The translations under genes and the position numbers were made by a program. Shown piece after piece: positions 33,975-43,236 of a stretch of DNA of 64,000 nt; the stretch's first letter is position 1, and each line of letters begins with the position of its first letter. Below the pieces are notes generated by a model. That model was given only the letters and a program-made list of their open reading frames with translations, had not been told where the DNA came from and did no database searches. Source of the DNA: JBLHZY01 sp050633265 (GTDB taxonomy: Bacteria; Pseudomonadota; Alphaproteobacteria; Rhodobacterales; Rhodobacteraceae); the NCBI GenBank assembly GCA_050633265.1, contig JBOEGE010000002.1, positions 186,001 through 250,000 of the forward strand. The letters run 5' to 3'.

Positions 33975-35324
33975 TTAGCCTTTTTGCTTGGCCGCTTTGG
34001 CCGCCAGAAGTTTATCAAAGAGGCGCAGCGCGAACCCCGGTTTATTAACTTGTTTTGAGCGCCCAATCGCCAGATCACCGGCCGGAATTTCCGATGTGAT
34101 CACCGAGCCGCTCGCCGTCATTGCCGCCGCACCGACCTTCACCGGAGCCACCAGCATCGTGTTTGAGCCGATAAAGGCATCCGCGCCGATTTCTGTGTGA
34201 TGTTTGAACACGCCATCATAGTTGCAAGTGATTGTTCCTGCACCGATATTCGTGCGCTCACCGATCCGCGCATCGCCGATATATGACAGATGGTTTACCT
34301 TGGCACCTTCGCAAATTTCGGCGTTTTTGATCTCAACGAAATTGCCGATATGGGTGTCATTTCCAAGCTCGGCACCCGGGCGCAGGCGGGCATAGGGGCC
34401 AACAGTCGCGCCCGTGCTCACATGGCAGCCCTCAAGATGGCTAAAGGCGCGAATGCGCGCGCCGCTTTCAACGGTTACACCGGGGCCGAAATAGACATTC
34501 GGCTCGATCTCGGCATCCCGCCCAACGAAAGTATCAAAGGCGAAAAAGACCGTCTCAGGCGCTTGCATCGTGACGCCGTTTTCAAAGGCCTGCGCCCGGG
34601 CGCGCGCTTGAAAAGCCGCCTCCGCCTCGGCCAGTTGCGCGCGCGTGTTGATGCCAAGCGTCTCGGCCTCATCACAGACAACACAGCCCGCCGAAAGCCC
34701 GCGCGCCCGGGCCACTTCAACGATATCGGTGAGGTAATATTCGCCCGAAGCATTCTCGTTGCCAATCGCTTCAATCATCGCAAAAAGCTGGGTTGCATCG
34801 GCGCAGATCACCCCGGAATTGCACAGATCAATCGCCCGCTCACTCTCATCCGCATCTTTGAATTCAACAATCTTTTCAAGCGTTTCGCCCTGCATCACCA
34901 GCCGCCCATAGCGCCCCGGATCCGCCGCCGTAAAGCCAAGCACAATCACATCATGCTGGCCGCGCGCTTGGGCCATTTTCTCAAGCGTTTCAGGGCGCAC
35001 AAACGGCGTATCGCCATATAAAACGAATGCATCGCCCTCAAAATCCGCAAGCGCTTCGCGGGCCTGAGCAACCGCATGCGCTGTGCCCAATTGCTCTTGC
35101 TGAACAACCACGGTGATCTCAGGATCAATCTCAAGCGCCGCCGCCCGAACAGCCTCCGCCCCATGCCCGGCGACCAAAACGATGCGCTCGGGCTCAAGCG
35201 CGGCGCCAGATGCCAAAGCATGGGCAAACAGCGGCGCGCCGGCCACTTTATGAAGCACCTTGGGCAGGTCCGATTGCATCCGCGTGCCTTGTCCGGCGGC
35301 AAGAATAATGAGGGCTTTGGGCAT
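33975..35324 (-). CDS. glmU: Bifunctional UDP-GlcNAc pyrophosphorylase / GlcN-1-P acetyltransferase
   Basis: The 449-residue protein has LILAAGQGTRM-like sequence (ALIILAAGQGTRMQSDLPK) opening the uridyltransferase domain (1-225) and a left-handed beta-helix acetyltransferase domain (about 250-449) with NFVEIKNAEICEGAKVNHLS and GAGTITCNYDGV. It carries out the last two steps to UDP-GlcNAc. The ATG at 35324 is preferred to a TTG 15 bp upstream. It leads the operon glmU-glmS-alkD and is divergent from gph. Confidence 0.96.
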   Translation of the reverse strand: MPKALIILAAGQGTRMQSDLPKVLHKVAGAPLFAHALASGAALEPERIVLVAGHGAEAVRAAALEIDPEITVVVQQEQLGTAHAVAQAREALADFEGDAFVLYGDTPFVRPETLEKMAQARGQHDVIVLGFTAADPGRYGRLVMQGETLEKIVEFKDADESERAIDLCNSGVICADATQLFAMIEAIGNENASGEYYLTDIVEVARARGLSAGCVVCDEAETLGINTRAQLAEAEAAFQARARAQAFENGVTMQAPETVFFAFDTFVGRDAEIEPNVYFGPGVTVESGARIRAFSHLEGCHVSTGATVGPYARLRPGAELGNDTHIGNFVEIKNAEICEGAKVNHLSYIGDARIGERTNIGAGTITCNYDGVFKHHTEIGADAFIGSNTMLVAPVKVGAAAMTASGSVITSEIPAGDLAIGRSKQVNKPGFALRLFDKLLAAKAAKQKG

Positions 35325-35448
35325 GGCTGCTCTTTTCAATATGTTTTCGCCGTTTTAACCAAGGAGGGCCGCACCGCAAGGGGCAGCAGCATCAATTTGG
35401 TTTACAACACGTTACAGCGCGCCATGACAGCGCAGAAAATGGGGCGAT

Positions 35449-36114
35449 ATGCGCACGGCAATCTTTGATCTAGATGGCACTTTGGCCGATACCAGCGGCG
35501 ATCTCATTGCCTCGGCCAACAGTTGTTTTCGCGGGCTTGGCTACGGGAATGTGCTTGATCCGATCAAAGATGCGCGCACGGCGTTTCAGGGCGGGCGCGC
35601 CATGCTGAACCTTGGGTTTGAACGGGTGAAGCCGGGCTTTTCTGCTCAAGATGTGGATGGCCAATATCCGCTATTGCTGGAAGCCTATGCGGGCGAAATT
35701 GATGTTTTTACCAAGCTCTACCCCGGCGCGATTGAGGCAATAGAGGGCCTTAAATCAAAGGGTTACGCGCTTGGCATCTGCACCAACAAACCCGCAGGCC
35801 TTGCAGAGATTCTGCTAAAGAGGCTTGGTATTCGCGGGCTGTTTGCCTCGATGATCGGGGCCGATACGCTGCCTGTGCGCAAGCCCGATCCCGCGCCGTT
35901 TTTTGCCGCAGTCGAGGGCGCAGGCGGCAGTGCGGCGCGCGCCTTTTTGCTTGGCGATACCATCACCGATCGCAAAACCGCCGCCGCCGCGGGCGTCCCT
36001 TGCGCGCTTGTGACCTTCGGCCCCGATGGGCGGCAAGTCGCCGATCTCAATCCCGAAGCGCTTTTGGATCACTTTTCTGATCTTGAAGCTCTGGCCGAGC
36101 GCCTTACCCAATAG
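35449..36114 (+). CDS. gph: Phosphoglycolate phosphatase-type HAD hydrolase
   Basis: This 221-residue HAD-superfamily protein has motif I at the N-terminus (AIFDLDGTLADTSGDL; Asp8 nucleophile, Asp10), motif II around ICTNKP, Lys in RKPDPAPFF and motif IV in LLGDTITDRKTAAAA. Cap type and length suit Gph, which dephosphorylates 2-phosphoglycolate to glycolate; other small phosphate esters are possible. It is followed after 91 bp by the DegT gene on the same strand. Confidence 0.82.
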   Translation: MRTAIFDLDGTLADTSGDLIASANSCFRGLGYGNVLDPIKDARTAFQGGRAMLNLGFERVKPGFSAQDVDGQYPLLLEAYAGEIDVFTKLYPGAIEAIEGLKSKGYALGICTNKPAGLAEILLKRLGIRGLFASMIGADTLPVRKPDPAPFFAAVEGAGGSAARAFLLGDTITDRKTAAAAGVPCALVTFGPDGRQVADLNPEALLDHFSDLEALAERLTQ

Positions 36115-36205
36115 TCCTGTCTCCAAGTGGCCCGCGCGCAGTGATTGACGCCGCCCGCGCAGCGCTGCAAGCATGGGCGCGTAAAAGATTAACGTTGAGG
36201 GCCCC

Positions 36206-37405
36206 ATGAGCGAGATTTTCAAAGGCGTATTTACCCAACAAGAGCCGATCTCTGAAGCCGGGATCGAGGCCGCGCTTAAGGTTCTGCGCCATGGGCGGCT
36301 GCACCGCTATAACACGCTCGGAGGTGAGATCGCCGAGGCCGCGCTTTTGGAAGAAGAATTCGCGGCATTGACGGGCGCGAAATACTGCCTTGCCGTAACA
36401 TCGGGCGGCTATGCGATCGCGACGGCCCTGCGCGCAATCGGGGTCAAACCGGGCGATCCTGTGCTCTCAAACGTCTTCACTTTGGCGCCAGTGCCGGGCG
36501 CGATTGCAAGCCTTGGGGCGATCCCTGTTTTCGTTGGGGTGACCCAATCTTTGACGCTTGATTTATCCGATCTACAGGCCAAAATCGAAAGCTCCGGGGC
36601 GCGGGTCTTGCTGCTGAGCCATATGCGCGGGCATCTGTGCGATATGGAGGCCTTGATGGAGATTTGCGATGGGGCAGGTGTTGCCGTAATCGAGGATTGC
36701 GCCCATACGATGGGGGCGGCTTGGCGCGGGGTTCCTTCTGGGCGTCATGGCGTAATTGCTTGTTATTCAACGCAAACTTATAAGCATATGAATTCTGGCG
36801 AGGGCGGCTTTCTAATTTCAGACGATGCCCAAGCCATGGCCCGCGCGATCATTCTTTCAGGATCTTATATGATGTATGAGGCCCACCGCGCCGCGCCCGC
36901 GCCCGAAGAATTTGCCCAGATCAAATATGAAACGCCCAATATTTCTGGGCGGATGGACAATCTACGCGCGGCCATCCTGCGCCCGCAATTGGCAGGCCTT
37001 CCAGAGCGCTGCGCCGCTTGGAATGCACGCTATAAGGTGGTCGAAACGGGCCTGCAAAACACGCCCGGCCTATTGATCATTGAACGGCCAGACGAAGAGG
37101 CCTTTGTTGGCTCTTCCATTCAATTCCTGCTGCTCGATTGGCGCGAAGAGGCGATCCGCGCCGTGCTTGCCAGATGTGCTGCGCGCGGGGTCGAGCTCAA
37201 GTGGTTTGGCGCACCCGAACCAAGCGCCTTTACCTCCATTTACAGCAGTTGGCGCTATGCCCAAAGCGCGCCCATGCCTGCCACGGATCGCATCCTGCAC
37301 AGCATCATTGATATGCGCCTGCCGTTAACCTTTAGTCTCGAAGACTGCGCCCAGATTGCGCGGATTATTCGCGCTGAAGTGAGCGCTGTCTTCCAAAACG
37401 CCTAA
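36206..37405 (+). CDS. DegT/DnrJ/EryC1/StrS-family PLP-dependent aminotransferase
   Basis: This 399-residue fold-type I aminotransferase has an N-terminal LHRYNTLGGEIAEAALLEEE, TSGGYAIATALRAIGVKPGD, the Asp of VIEDCAHTMGAAWRG and the PLP-lysine region YSTQTYKHMNSGEGGFLIS. Family members aminate keto-sugars for surface polysaccharides or antibiotics, or act on other cyclic ketones. No sugar-nucleotide or glycosyltransferase genes lie here, so the pathway is unknown; proximity to glmU/glmS is only suggestive. Confidence 0.85.
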   Translation: MSEIFKGVFTQQEPISEAGIEAALKVLRHGRLHRYNTLGGEIAEAALLEEEFAALTGAKYCLAVTSGGYAIATALRAIGVKPGDPVLSNVFTLAPVPGAIASLGAIPVFVGVTQSLTLDLSDLQAKIESSGARVLLLSHMRGHLCDMEALMEICDGAGVAVIEDCAHTMGAAWRGVPSGRHGVIACYSTQTYKHMNSGEGGFLISDDAQAMARAIILSGSYMMYEAHRAAPAPEEFAQIKYETPNISGRMDNLRAAILRPQLAGLPERCAAWNARYKVVETGLQNTPGLLIIERPDEEAFVGSSIQFLLLDWREEAIRAVLARCAARGVELKWFGAPEPSAFTSIYSSWRYAQSAPMPATDRILHSIIDMRLPLTFSLEDCAQIARIIRAEVSAVFQNA

Positions 37406-37414
37406 GGCTTCCTG

Positions 37415-37456
37415 TTGACAGAGGCGCCGTTTGGCAATTAAATGAACGTATGTTCA
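37415..37456 (+). promoter_or_regulatory. Promoter and palindromic operator of the liu operon
   Basis: TTGACA (37415-37420), an 18-bp spacer and TAAATG (37439-37444) form a promoter with a consensus -35. The dyad TGAAC-N4-GTTCA (37443-37456) begins in the -10 and covers the expected start, a classic repressor position. It resembles operators of TetR-type regulators of acyl-CoA catabolism more than the MerR-type LiuR site; the regulator gene is not in the window. Confidence 0.6.
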
Positions 37457-37490
37457 ATTATTGCCCGTTGGGCGCTCTGGGAGGATGGCT

Positions 37491-38654
37491 ATGTTCACGT
37501 CAGCGATGCAATTTGATCTGGGCGAGGATGCCAATGCGCTGCGCGATATGGTGCATAATTGGGCGCAGACCCGGATCAAACCGATGGCCGCGCAGATTGA
37601 TGCAAGCAACGAATTTCCCCCCGAACTTTGGCGCGAAATGGGCGATCTTGGGCTGCTTGGGGTCACTGTAGATGAGGCGTTTGGCGGCGCGGGGATGAGC
37701 TATCTCGCCCACACAATCGCCGTTGAAGAAATCGCCCGCGCCTCGGCCTCTGTCTCTCTGTCCTATGGCGCGCATTCCAATCTCTGCGTCAATCAGATCA
37801 AGCTCAACGGCACCGATGAACAAAAGCGCAAATATCTCCCCGGTTTGATCTCTGGCGAACATGTGGGTGCGCTTGCCATGTCCGAAGCCGGCGCGGGATC
37901 TGATGTGGTTTCGATGAAGCTGCGGGCCGAAAAACGCAACGATCGCTTCATTCTGAACGGCACGAAATACTGGATCACCAACGGCCCGGATGCGGAAACT
38001 CTGGTCGTTTATGCCAAGACCGATCCAGAAGCCGGCGCCAAAGGGATCACCGCATTTATTGTTGAAAAACAAATGGTTGGCTTCTCCACAAGCAAGCATT
38101 TCGATAAAATGGGCATGCGCGGATCAAACACGGCCGAGCTGGTTTTTGAGAATGTCGAGGTTCCGTTTGAGAACATTTTGGGCGAAGAGGGCAAGGGCGT
38201 TCGCGTGCTGATGTCGGGCCTTGATTATGAGCGCGTCGTACTTGCCGGGATCGGCACGGGCATCATGGCCGCCTGTCTGGATGAAATCATGCCCTACCTC
38301 GCTGAGCGCAAACAATTTGGCCAGCGGATTGGTGATTTTCAGCTGATGCAGGGCAAAATCGCCGATATGTATACCGCGCTTAATACCGCGCGCGCCTATG
38401 TTTATGAGGTGGCCAAGGCCTGCGATGCGGGGCGGGTGACGCGCGCGGATGCGGCGGCTTGCGTGCTCTATTCCTCAGAGCAGGCGATGGTTCAGGCGCA
38501 TCAAGCGGTGCAGGCCATGGGCGGCGCAGGTTTCATGAATGATAGCGCCGTCTCTCGGCTGTTTCGCGATGCCAAACTGATGGAAATCGGCGCGGGCACC
38601 TCCGAAATTCGGCGCATGCTGATTGGCCGTGAAATGATGGGGGCGATGGGGTGA
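37491..38654 (+). CDS. ivd: Isovaleryl-CoA dehydrogenase
   Basis: This 387-residue flavoprotein of the acyl-CoA dehydrogenase family has AMSEAGAGSDVVSMKLRAEK, KYWITNGPDAETLVVYAKT and the C-terminal QAMGGAGFMNDSAVSRLFRD with AGTSEIRRMLIGRE. The catalytic Glu lies in the SGLDYERVVLAGIGTGI region, the isovaleryl-CoA-specific position. It oxidises isovaleryl-CoA to 3-methylcrotonyl-CoA. The ATG at 37491 is chosen over 37485 because GGAGG (37480-37484) is spaced 6 nt from it. It opens the liu operon; its stop overlaps mccB. Confidence 0.95.
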   Translation: MFTSAMQFDLGEDANALRDMVHNWAQTRIKPMAAQIDASNEFPPELWREMGDLGLLGVTVDEAFGGAGMSYLAHTIAVEEIARASASVSLSYGAHSNLCVNQIKLNGTDEQKRKYLPGLISGEHVGALAMSEAGAGSDVVSMKLRAEKRNDRFILNGTKYWITNGPDAETLVVYAKTDPEAGAKGITAFIVEKQMVGFSTSKHFDKMGMRGSNTAELVFENVEVPFENILGEEGKGVRVLMSGLDYERVVLAGIGTGIMAACLDEIMPYLAERKQFGQRIGDFQLMQGKIADMYTALNTARAYVYEVAKACDAGRVTRADAAACVLYSSEQAMVQAHQAVQAMGGAGFMNDSAVSRLFRDAKLMEIGAGTSEIRRMLIGREMMGAMG

Positions 38655-40255
38655 AACTAAGCTCGCAATTTATCGCCGGAACGGATGCCGCCAAGGCCAA
38701 TCGCGCCGCGCATTTAGAAGCCTTGGCCAAGGCAGAAGCCGCAGCAGAAGCGGCAGCCATGGGCGGCGGCGAGAAATCGCGCGCCCGCCATCTGAGCCGC
38801 GGCAAAATGCTGCCCCGAGATCGTGTTGCTGGCCTGCTCGATCCAGGCGCGCCTTTCCTTGAGATCGGCGCCACGGCGGCCTATGACATGTATGAAGGTG
38901 CTGCCCCCGGGGCGGGGCTGATCGCAGGCGTTGGTCAGGTAAATGGTCGTGATATCATGGTCTTATGCAATGATGCGACCGTCAAAGGCGGCACCTATTA
39001 CCCGATGACCGTGAAGAAACACCTGCGCGCCCAAGAGATCGCGCAAGAGTGCAACTTGCCTTGCGTTTACCTCGTGGATTCGGGCGGCGCTAACCTTCCA
39101 AACCAAGATGAAGTCTTCCCCGATCGCGATCACTTCGGGCGGATTTTTTACAATCAGGCGCAGATGTCAGCCCGCGGTATTGCGCAGATCGCGGTCGTTA
39201 TGGGCTCCTGCACCGCAGGCGGCGCCTATGTGCCCGCGATGAGCGATGTGACGATCATCGTGCGCGACCAAGGGACGATCTTTTTGGCCGGCCCGCCGCT
39301 GGTCAAAGCCGCCACCGGCGAGGTCGTTTCCGCCGAGGATTTGGGCGGCGGTGATGTGCATACGCGCCTCTCGGGTGTGGCCGATTATCTGGCCGAGGAT
39401 GATGCCCATGCGCTCGCCCTTGCGCGCCGCGCTATCAGCAATCTCAACGGGCGCGCAGGCGCTGAAATTACGCTGAAATCGCCCGAGCCCCCGGCTTTTG
39501 ATCCCGAAGAATTGCTCGAGGCCGTGCCCGCCGATCTGCGCACGCCCTATGACATCCGCGAAGTCATTGCCCGCATCACGGATGGCTCGCGTTTTGATGA
39601 ATTCAAGGCGCGTTTTGGCGAAACTCTGGTCACTGGTTTTGCCCATATCGAGGGCATTCCTGTAGGCATCATCGCCAACAATGGTGTGCTGTTTTCTGAG
39701 GCGGCCTCAAAGGGCGCTCATTTTGTTGAGCTCTGCTCACAGCGCAATATCCCCTTGGTTTTCTTGCAAAATATCACCGGCTTCATGGTTGGTCAGAAAT
39801 ATGAAAATGAAGGGATTGCCCGCCACGGGGCCAAGCTTGTCACCGCCGTGGCAACCACAAACGTCCCCAAAATTACCATGGTTGTGGGCGGCTCCTTTGG
39901 TGCGGGAAATTACGGCATGGCCGGGCGCGCCTATCAGCCGCGCTTCATGTGGTCTTGGCCCTCAAGCCGCATTTCTGTGATGGGCGGCGAACAGGCCGCA
40001 GGCGTTCTCGCGACGGTAAAGCGCGATGCAATTGAGCGGGGCGGTGAGAGCTGGTCAGCCGATGAAGAGGCCGCCTTCAAACGCCCTACAATCGAGATGT
40101 TTGAGCGCCAATCGCATCCGCTTTATGCCTCGGCGCGGCTTTGGGATGATGGCATTATTGATCCGCGCAAAAGCCGCGAAGTCCTTGCGCTTTCTTTGCG
40201 CGCAGCCCTCAACGCCCCCATTGAAGAGACGCGCTTTGGCGTCTTTCGGATGTAG
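38651..40255 (+). CDS. mccB: Methylcrotonoyl-CoA carboxylase, carboxyltransferase (beta) subunit
   Basis: This 534-residue carboxyltransferase has ARHLSRGKMLPRDRVAGLLD, CNDATVKGGTYYPMTVKKHL, LVDSGGANLPNQDEVFPDRD (a string typical of the methylcrotonoyl enzyme) and a second crotonase-like half with FLQNITGFMVGQKYE and the oxyanion Gly/Ala run GGSFGAGNYGMAGRAY. It transfers CO2 from biotin to 3-methylcrotonyl-CoA. The start is a GTG overlapping the ivd stop (GTGA at 38651-38654), so expression is coupled. Confidence 0.96.
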   Translation: MKLSSQFIAGTDAAKANRAAHLEALAKAEAAAEAAAMGGGEKSRARHLSRGKMLPRDRVAGLLDPGAPFLEIGATAAYDMYEGAAPGAGLIAGVGQVNGRDIMVLCNDATVKGGTYYPMTVKKHLRAQEIAQECNLPCVYLVDSGGANLPNQDEVFPDRDHFGRIFYNQAQMSARGIAQIAVVMGSCTAGGAYVPAMSDVTIIVRDQGTIFLAGPPLVKAATGEVVSAEDLGGGDVHTRLSGVADYLAEDDAHALALARRAISNLNGRAGAEITLKSPEPPAFDPEELLEAVPADLRTPYDIREVIARITDGSRFDEFKARFGETLVTGFAHIEGIPVGIIANNGVLFSEAASKGAHFVELCSQRNIPLVFLQNITGFMVGQKYENEGIARHGAKLVTAVATTNVPKITMVVGGSFGAGNYGMAGRAYQPRFMWSWPSSRISVMGGEQAAGVLATVKRDAIERGGESWSADEEAAFKRPTIEMFERQSHPLYASARLWDDGIIDPRKSREVLALSLRAALNAPIEETRFGVFRM

Positions 40256-40257
40256 CT

Positions 40258-41220
40258 ATGATCGCCACGCGCCTCACCGAATTTTTCGGAATTGAACACC
40301 CGATCATTTCCGCGCCCATGGCCGGGGCCTCTGGCGGTGCATTGGCCGCGGCGGTGACAGGGGCCGGAGGGCTCGGGCTGATCGGCGGCGGATATGGGGA
40401 TGCGGATTGGATTGAGGCGCAATTTACCGCCGCAGGCAATGCGCGCGTTGGCTGCGGAATGATCACTTGGCGGCTTGCGCAGAACCCTGAATTGCTTGAT
40501 CAAATCCTCGATCATGCGCCTGCGAGTGTCTTTCTTTCCTTTGGCGAACTATCTGATTTTGCAGCGAAAATAAGGGCCGCAGACGTTCCTTTGATCGCAC
40601 AAGTGCAAACGCTTGAAGGCGCGCGCCAAGCTGTTGACGCAGGCGCACAGATCATCGCTGCGCAAGGATCAGAGGCCGGTGGGCACGGCGGCGCGCGCGC
40701 GACGTTCACGCTGGTGCCCGAGGTCGCAGATTATCTCGCCAACAATGCGCCCAAAACCTTACTGCTCGCGGCAGGCGGCATTGCAGACGGCCGCGGATTG
40801 GCGGCGAGCCTTGCATTGGGGGCGGACGGCGCACTCGTTGGATCGCGCTTTTGGGCGAGCAAAGAGGCGCTCGTTGCGCCCGAATTTCATGCTGCGGCCT
40901 TGGCTGCGACGGGGGACCAAACCCGCCGCTCAAACGCGCCAGATATAGCCCGCGGTTTAGATTGGCCCGCGCCCTTTACCATCCGCGTGCTTGGCAATGC
41001 CCATACCGAAAGCTGGCATGAGAATCCGGCGCAAATAACGGATCAAGCGGCGCTTGAGTACCGCAAGGCCATCGCGAATGGTGATGCGCGTTTTGCCAAT
41101 GCCATCGTTGGCGAAGCGGTAGGATTGATCCACGATCTCCCCTCAGCAGGCGAGATTGTGAGCGCAATTGTGCAGGACGCCGCACAGTGCATCCAGCAAA
41201 GTGCGAGGTGCGTTAAGTGA
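40258..41220 (+). CDS. Nitronate monooxygenase family protein
   Basis: This 320-residue FMN-dependent TIM barrel has HPIISAPMAGASGGALAAAV at the start, GSEAGGHGG (the conserved His region) and LAAGGIADGRGLAASLALGADG for phosphate binding, as in nitronate monooxygenases and related 2-nitropropane dioxygenase-like proteins. It lies 2 bp after mccB and before mccA, inside the leucine operon, where no oxidation of a nitro compound is needed. It may detoxify a by-product or have another FMN-linked role. Confidence 0.85.
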   Translation: MIATRLTEFFGIEHPIISAPMAGASGGALAAAVTGAGGLGLIGGGYGDADWIEAQFTAAGNARVGCGMITWRLAQNPELLDQILDHAPASVFLSFGELSDFAAKIRAADVPLIAQVQTLEGARQAVDAGAQIIAAQGSEAGGHGGARATFTLVPEVADYLANNAPKTLLLAAGGIADGRGLAASLALGADGALVGSRFWASKEALVAPEFHAAALAATGDQTRRSNAPDIARGLDWPAPFTIRVLGNAHTESWHENPAQITDQAALEYRKAIANGDARFANAIVGEAVGLIHDLPSAGEIVSAIVQDAAQCIQQSARCVK

Positions 41221-41292
41221 TTGCTTCTAAACATAAAAACATTGACCCAGCTCAGTGTTTTCGCCCCAAGCCCCCCGTTGGAGAGTTGTGCA

Positions 41293-43236
41293 ATGTTCAC
41301 TAAAATCTTGATCGCAAACCGGGGCGAAATTGCCTGCCGGATCGCGCGCACGGCGGCAAAAATGGGGGTGCGAACGGTCGCGGTTTATTCCGATGCGGAT
41401 GCGCATTCGGCCCATGTTGCGGCATGCGATGAAGCTTATCATATCGGCGGCGCGCAGCCCTCAGAGAGCTATCTTTTGGGCGCGCGGATCATCGAGGCGG
41501 CGCTTTCTTCCGGCGCACAAGCCATCCATCCCGGCTATGGTTTTTTGTCCGAAAACCCCGAGTTCGTTGAGGCCTGCGAGAAGGCCGGACTGGTCTTTAT
41601 CGGCCCCTCGGCAAATGCCATTCGCGCGATGGGTCTCAAAGATGCCGCCAAGGCCCTGATGCAAAGCGCCGGCGTTCCGGTTGTACCCGGCTATCACGGG
41701 GCGGATCAGGATGCAGAGCTGCTCGCCAAAGAGGCCGCGCGGATCGGTTTTCCTGTGCTGATCAAGGCGGTTGCGGGCGGCGGCGGCAAGGGGATGCGCC
41801 GTGTTGATCGGCCCGAGGATTTTGGCGAAGCCTTGAGTGCGGCGGCGCGCGAAGGGCAGGGGGCTTTCGGCAATCCTGCTGTTTTGATTGAGAAATATAT
41901 CGAACATCCACGCCATATCGAGGTTCAGGTCTTTGGCGATGGGGCAAATGCTGTTCATCTGTTTGAGCGGGATTGCTCGCTTCAGCGCCGGCATCAAAAA
42001 GTCATCGAAGAGGCGCCAGCACCGGGCATGACGGAGGACTTTCGCGCCGCGATTTGCGCAGCGGCCGTGCGCGCCGCCAAGGCGATAGGCTATGCCAGCG
42101 CCGGCACGATTGAGTTCATTGTTGACGGGGCAAATGGGCTTAAAACGGACGGGTTTTGGTTCATGGAAATGAACACACGTTTGCAGGTTGAGCATCCGAT
42201 CACAGAGGCGATCACCGGCATTGATTTGGTGGAATGGCAGCTGCGGGTCGCTGCGGGCGAGGGGCTGCCATCCGCGCAAGAGGCGATTACAATGTCGGGC
42301 CATGCATTTGAGGCGCGGCTCTATGCCGAAGACGTCCCGAAGGGCTTTCTCCCTGCCACCGGCACGCTCAATGTCTTGGAATTCCCCGATGCGGCGCGGA
42401 TTGAAAAGGGCGTTCGTCAAGGTGATGAGATTTCCCCCTTCTATGACCCGATGATTGCCAAGATTATCACCCATGGCCCAAGCCGGGAGATAGCACTTTT
42501 ACAACTTACTCAGGCCTTAGAGGGCCTCAAAATCGGTGGATCTGTCACAAATCGTGCATTTTTGGCAAATCTGGCGCGCAATGCTGATTTTGCGGCGGGG
42601 CGTGTGGATACTGGCTTGATCGCGCGCGATTTAGAGACGCTTTGCGCTGAAATCGCACCGGATAACGCGGCGATTGCTGCCGCGATGCTTGTGGCTGCGG
42701 ATCTGAATTGCGCGCCAACAGCGATGAGCGGCTTTTCCCTTTGGAACCCCCTTGAGCACCCCGTCGAGATCGCTTACGGCGCGGAAATTCTGCGCGGAAC
42801 CATCGCCTTTATCGCCCCAGACAGGCTGCGCATCACTCAAAGCGGGCAAAGCACCGAGCTATGCTGGAGCAACGGTTGGCGGATCAATGGCGCGCGGCTT
42901 CGCGCGGTAAAATCGGGCGCGCATATATATGTGTTTGGTGCGGCGCATTGGTGCTTTGAAGCGATTGATCCATTGGCGCGCGATGCCGCTCAGGGCGCGG
43001 CGGGCAATATCATCCAAGCGCCGATGCCGGGGCTGTTGCTGGAAATCTTTGTGCGACGCGGCGATACAGTTGCAAAGGGCGCGCGGTTGGCCATTCTTGA
43101 GGCAATGAAAATGGAGCATGTTTTGGTCGCGCCCCGCGATGGGATTGTGGCCGAAGTGCTCGGGGCGCCCAACGATCAAGTCGTTGCCGGGGCGCCGTTG
43201 ATTGCTTTGGAGGAGGAGGCATCAGATGACCAATGA
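41293..43236 (+). CDS. mccA: Methylcrotonoyl-CoA carboxylase, biotin-carrying (alpha) subunit
   Basis: This 647-residue protein has a biotin carboxylase domain at 1-450 (FTKILIANRGEIACRIARTA, AVAGGGGKGMRRV, FMEMNTRLQVEHPITE), an MCC-specific middle domain, and a biotinyl domain with the carrier Lys at about 606 in ILEAMKMEH. It carboxylates biotin with ATP and bicarbonate and hands CO2 to MccB. The ATG at 41293 starts the conserved sequence; a TTG at 41221 would add 24 unrelated residues. A 72-bp spacer separates it from the preceding gene. Confidence 0.96.
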   Translation: MFTKILIANRGEIACRIARTAAKMGVRTVAVYSDADAHSAHVAACDEAYHIGGAQPSESYLLGARIIEAALSSGAQAIHPGYGFLSENPEFVEACEKAGLVFIGPSANAIRAMGLKDAAKALMQSAGVPVVPGYHGADQDAELLAKEAARIGFPVLIKAVAGGGGKGMRRVDRPEDFGEALSAAAREGQGAFGNPAVLIEKYIEHPRHIEVQVFGDGANAVHLFERDCSLQRRHQKVIEEAPAPGMTEDFRAAICAAAVRAAKAIGYASAGTIEFIVDGANGLKTDGFWFMEMNTRLQVEHPITEAITGIDLVEWQLRVAAGEGLPSAQEAITMSGHAFEARLYAEDVPKGFLPATGTLNVLEFPDAARIEKGVRQGDEISPFYDPMIAKIITHGPSREIALLQLTQALEGLKIGGSVTNRAFLANLARNADFAAGRVDTGLIARDLETLCAEIAPDNAAIAAAMLVAADLNCAPTAMSGFSLWNPLEHPVEIAYGAEILRGTIAFIAPDRLRITQSGQSTELCWSNGWRINGARLRAVKSGAHIYVFGAAHWCFEAIDPLARDAAQGAAGNIIQAPMPGLLLEIFVRRGDTVAKGARLAILEAMKMEHVLVAPRDGIVAEVLGAPNDQVVAGAPLIALEEEASDDQ

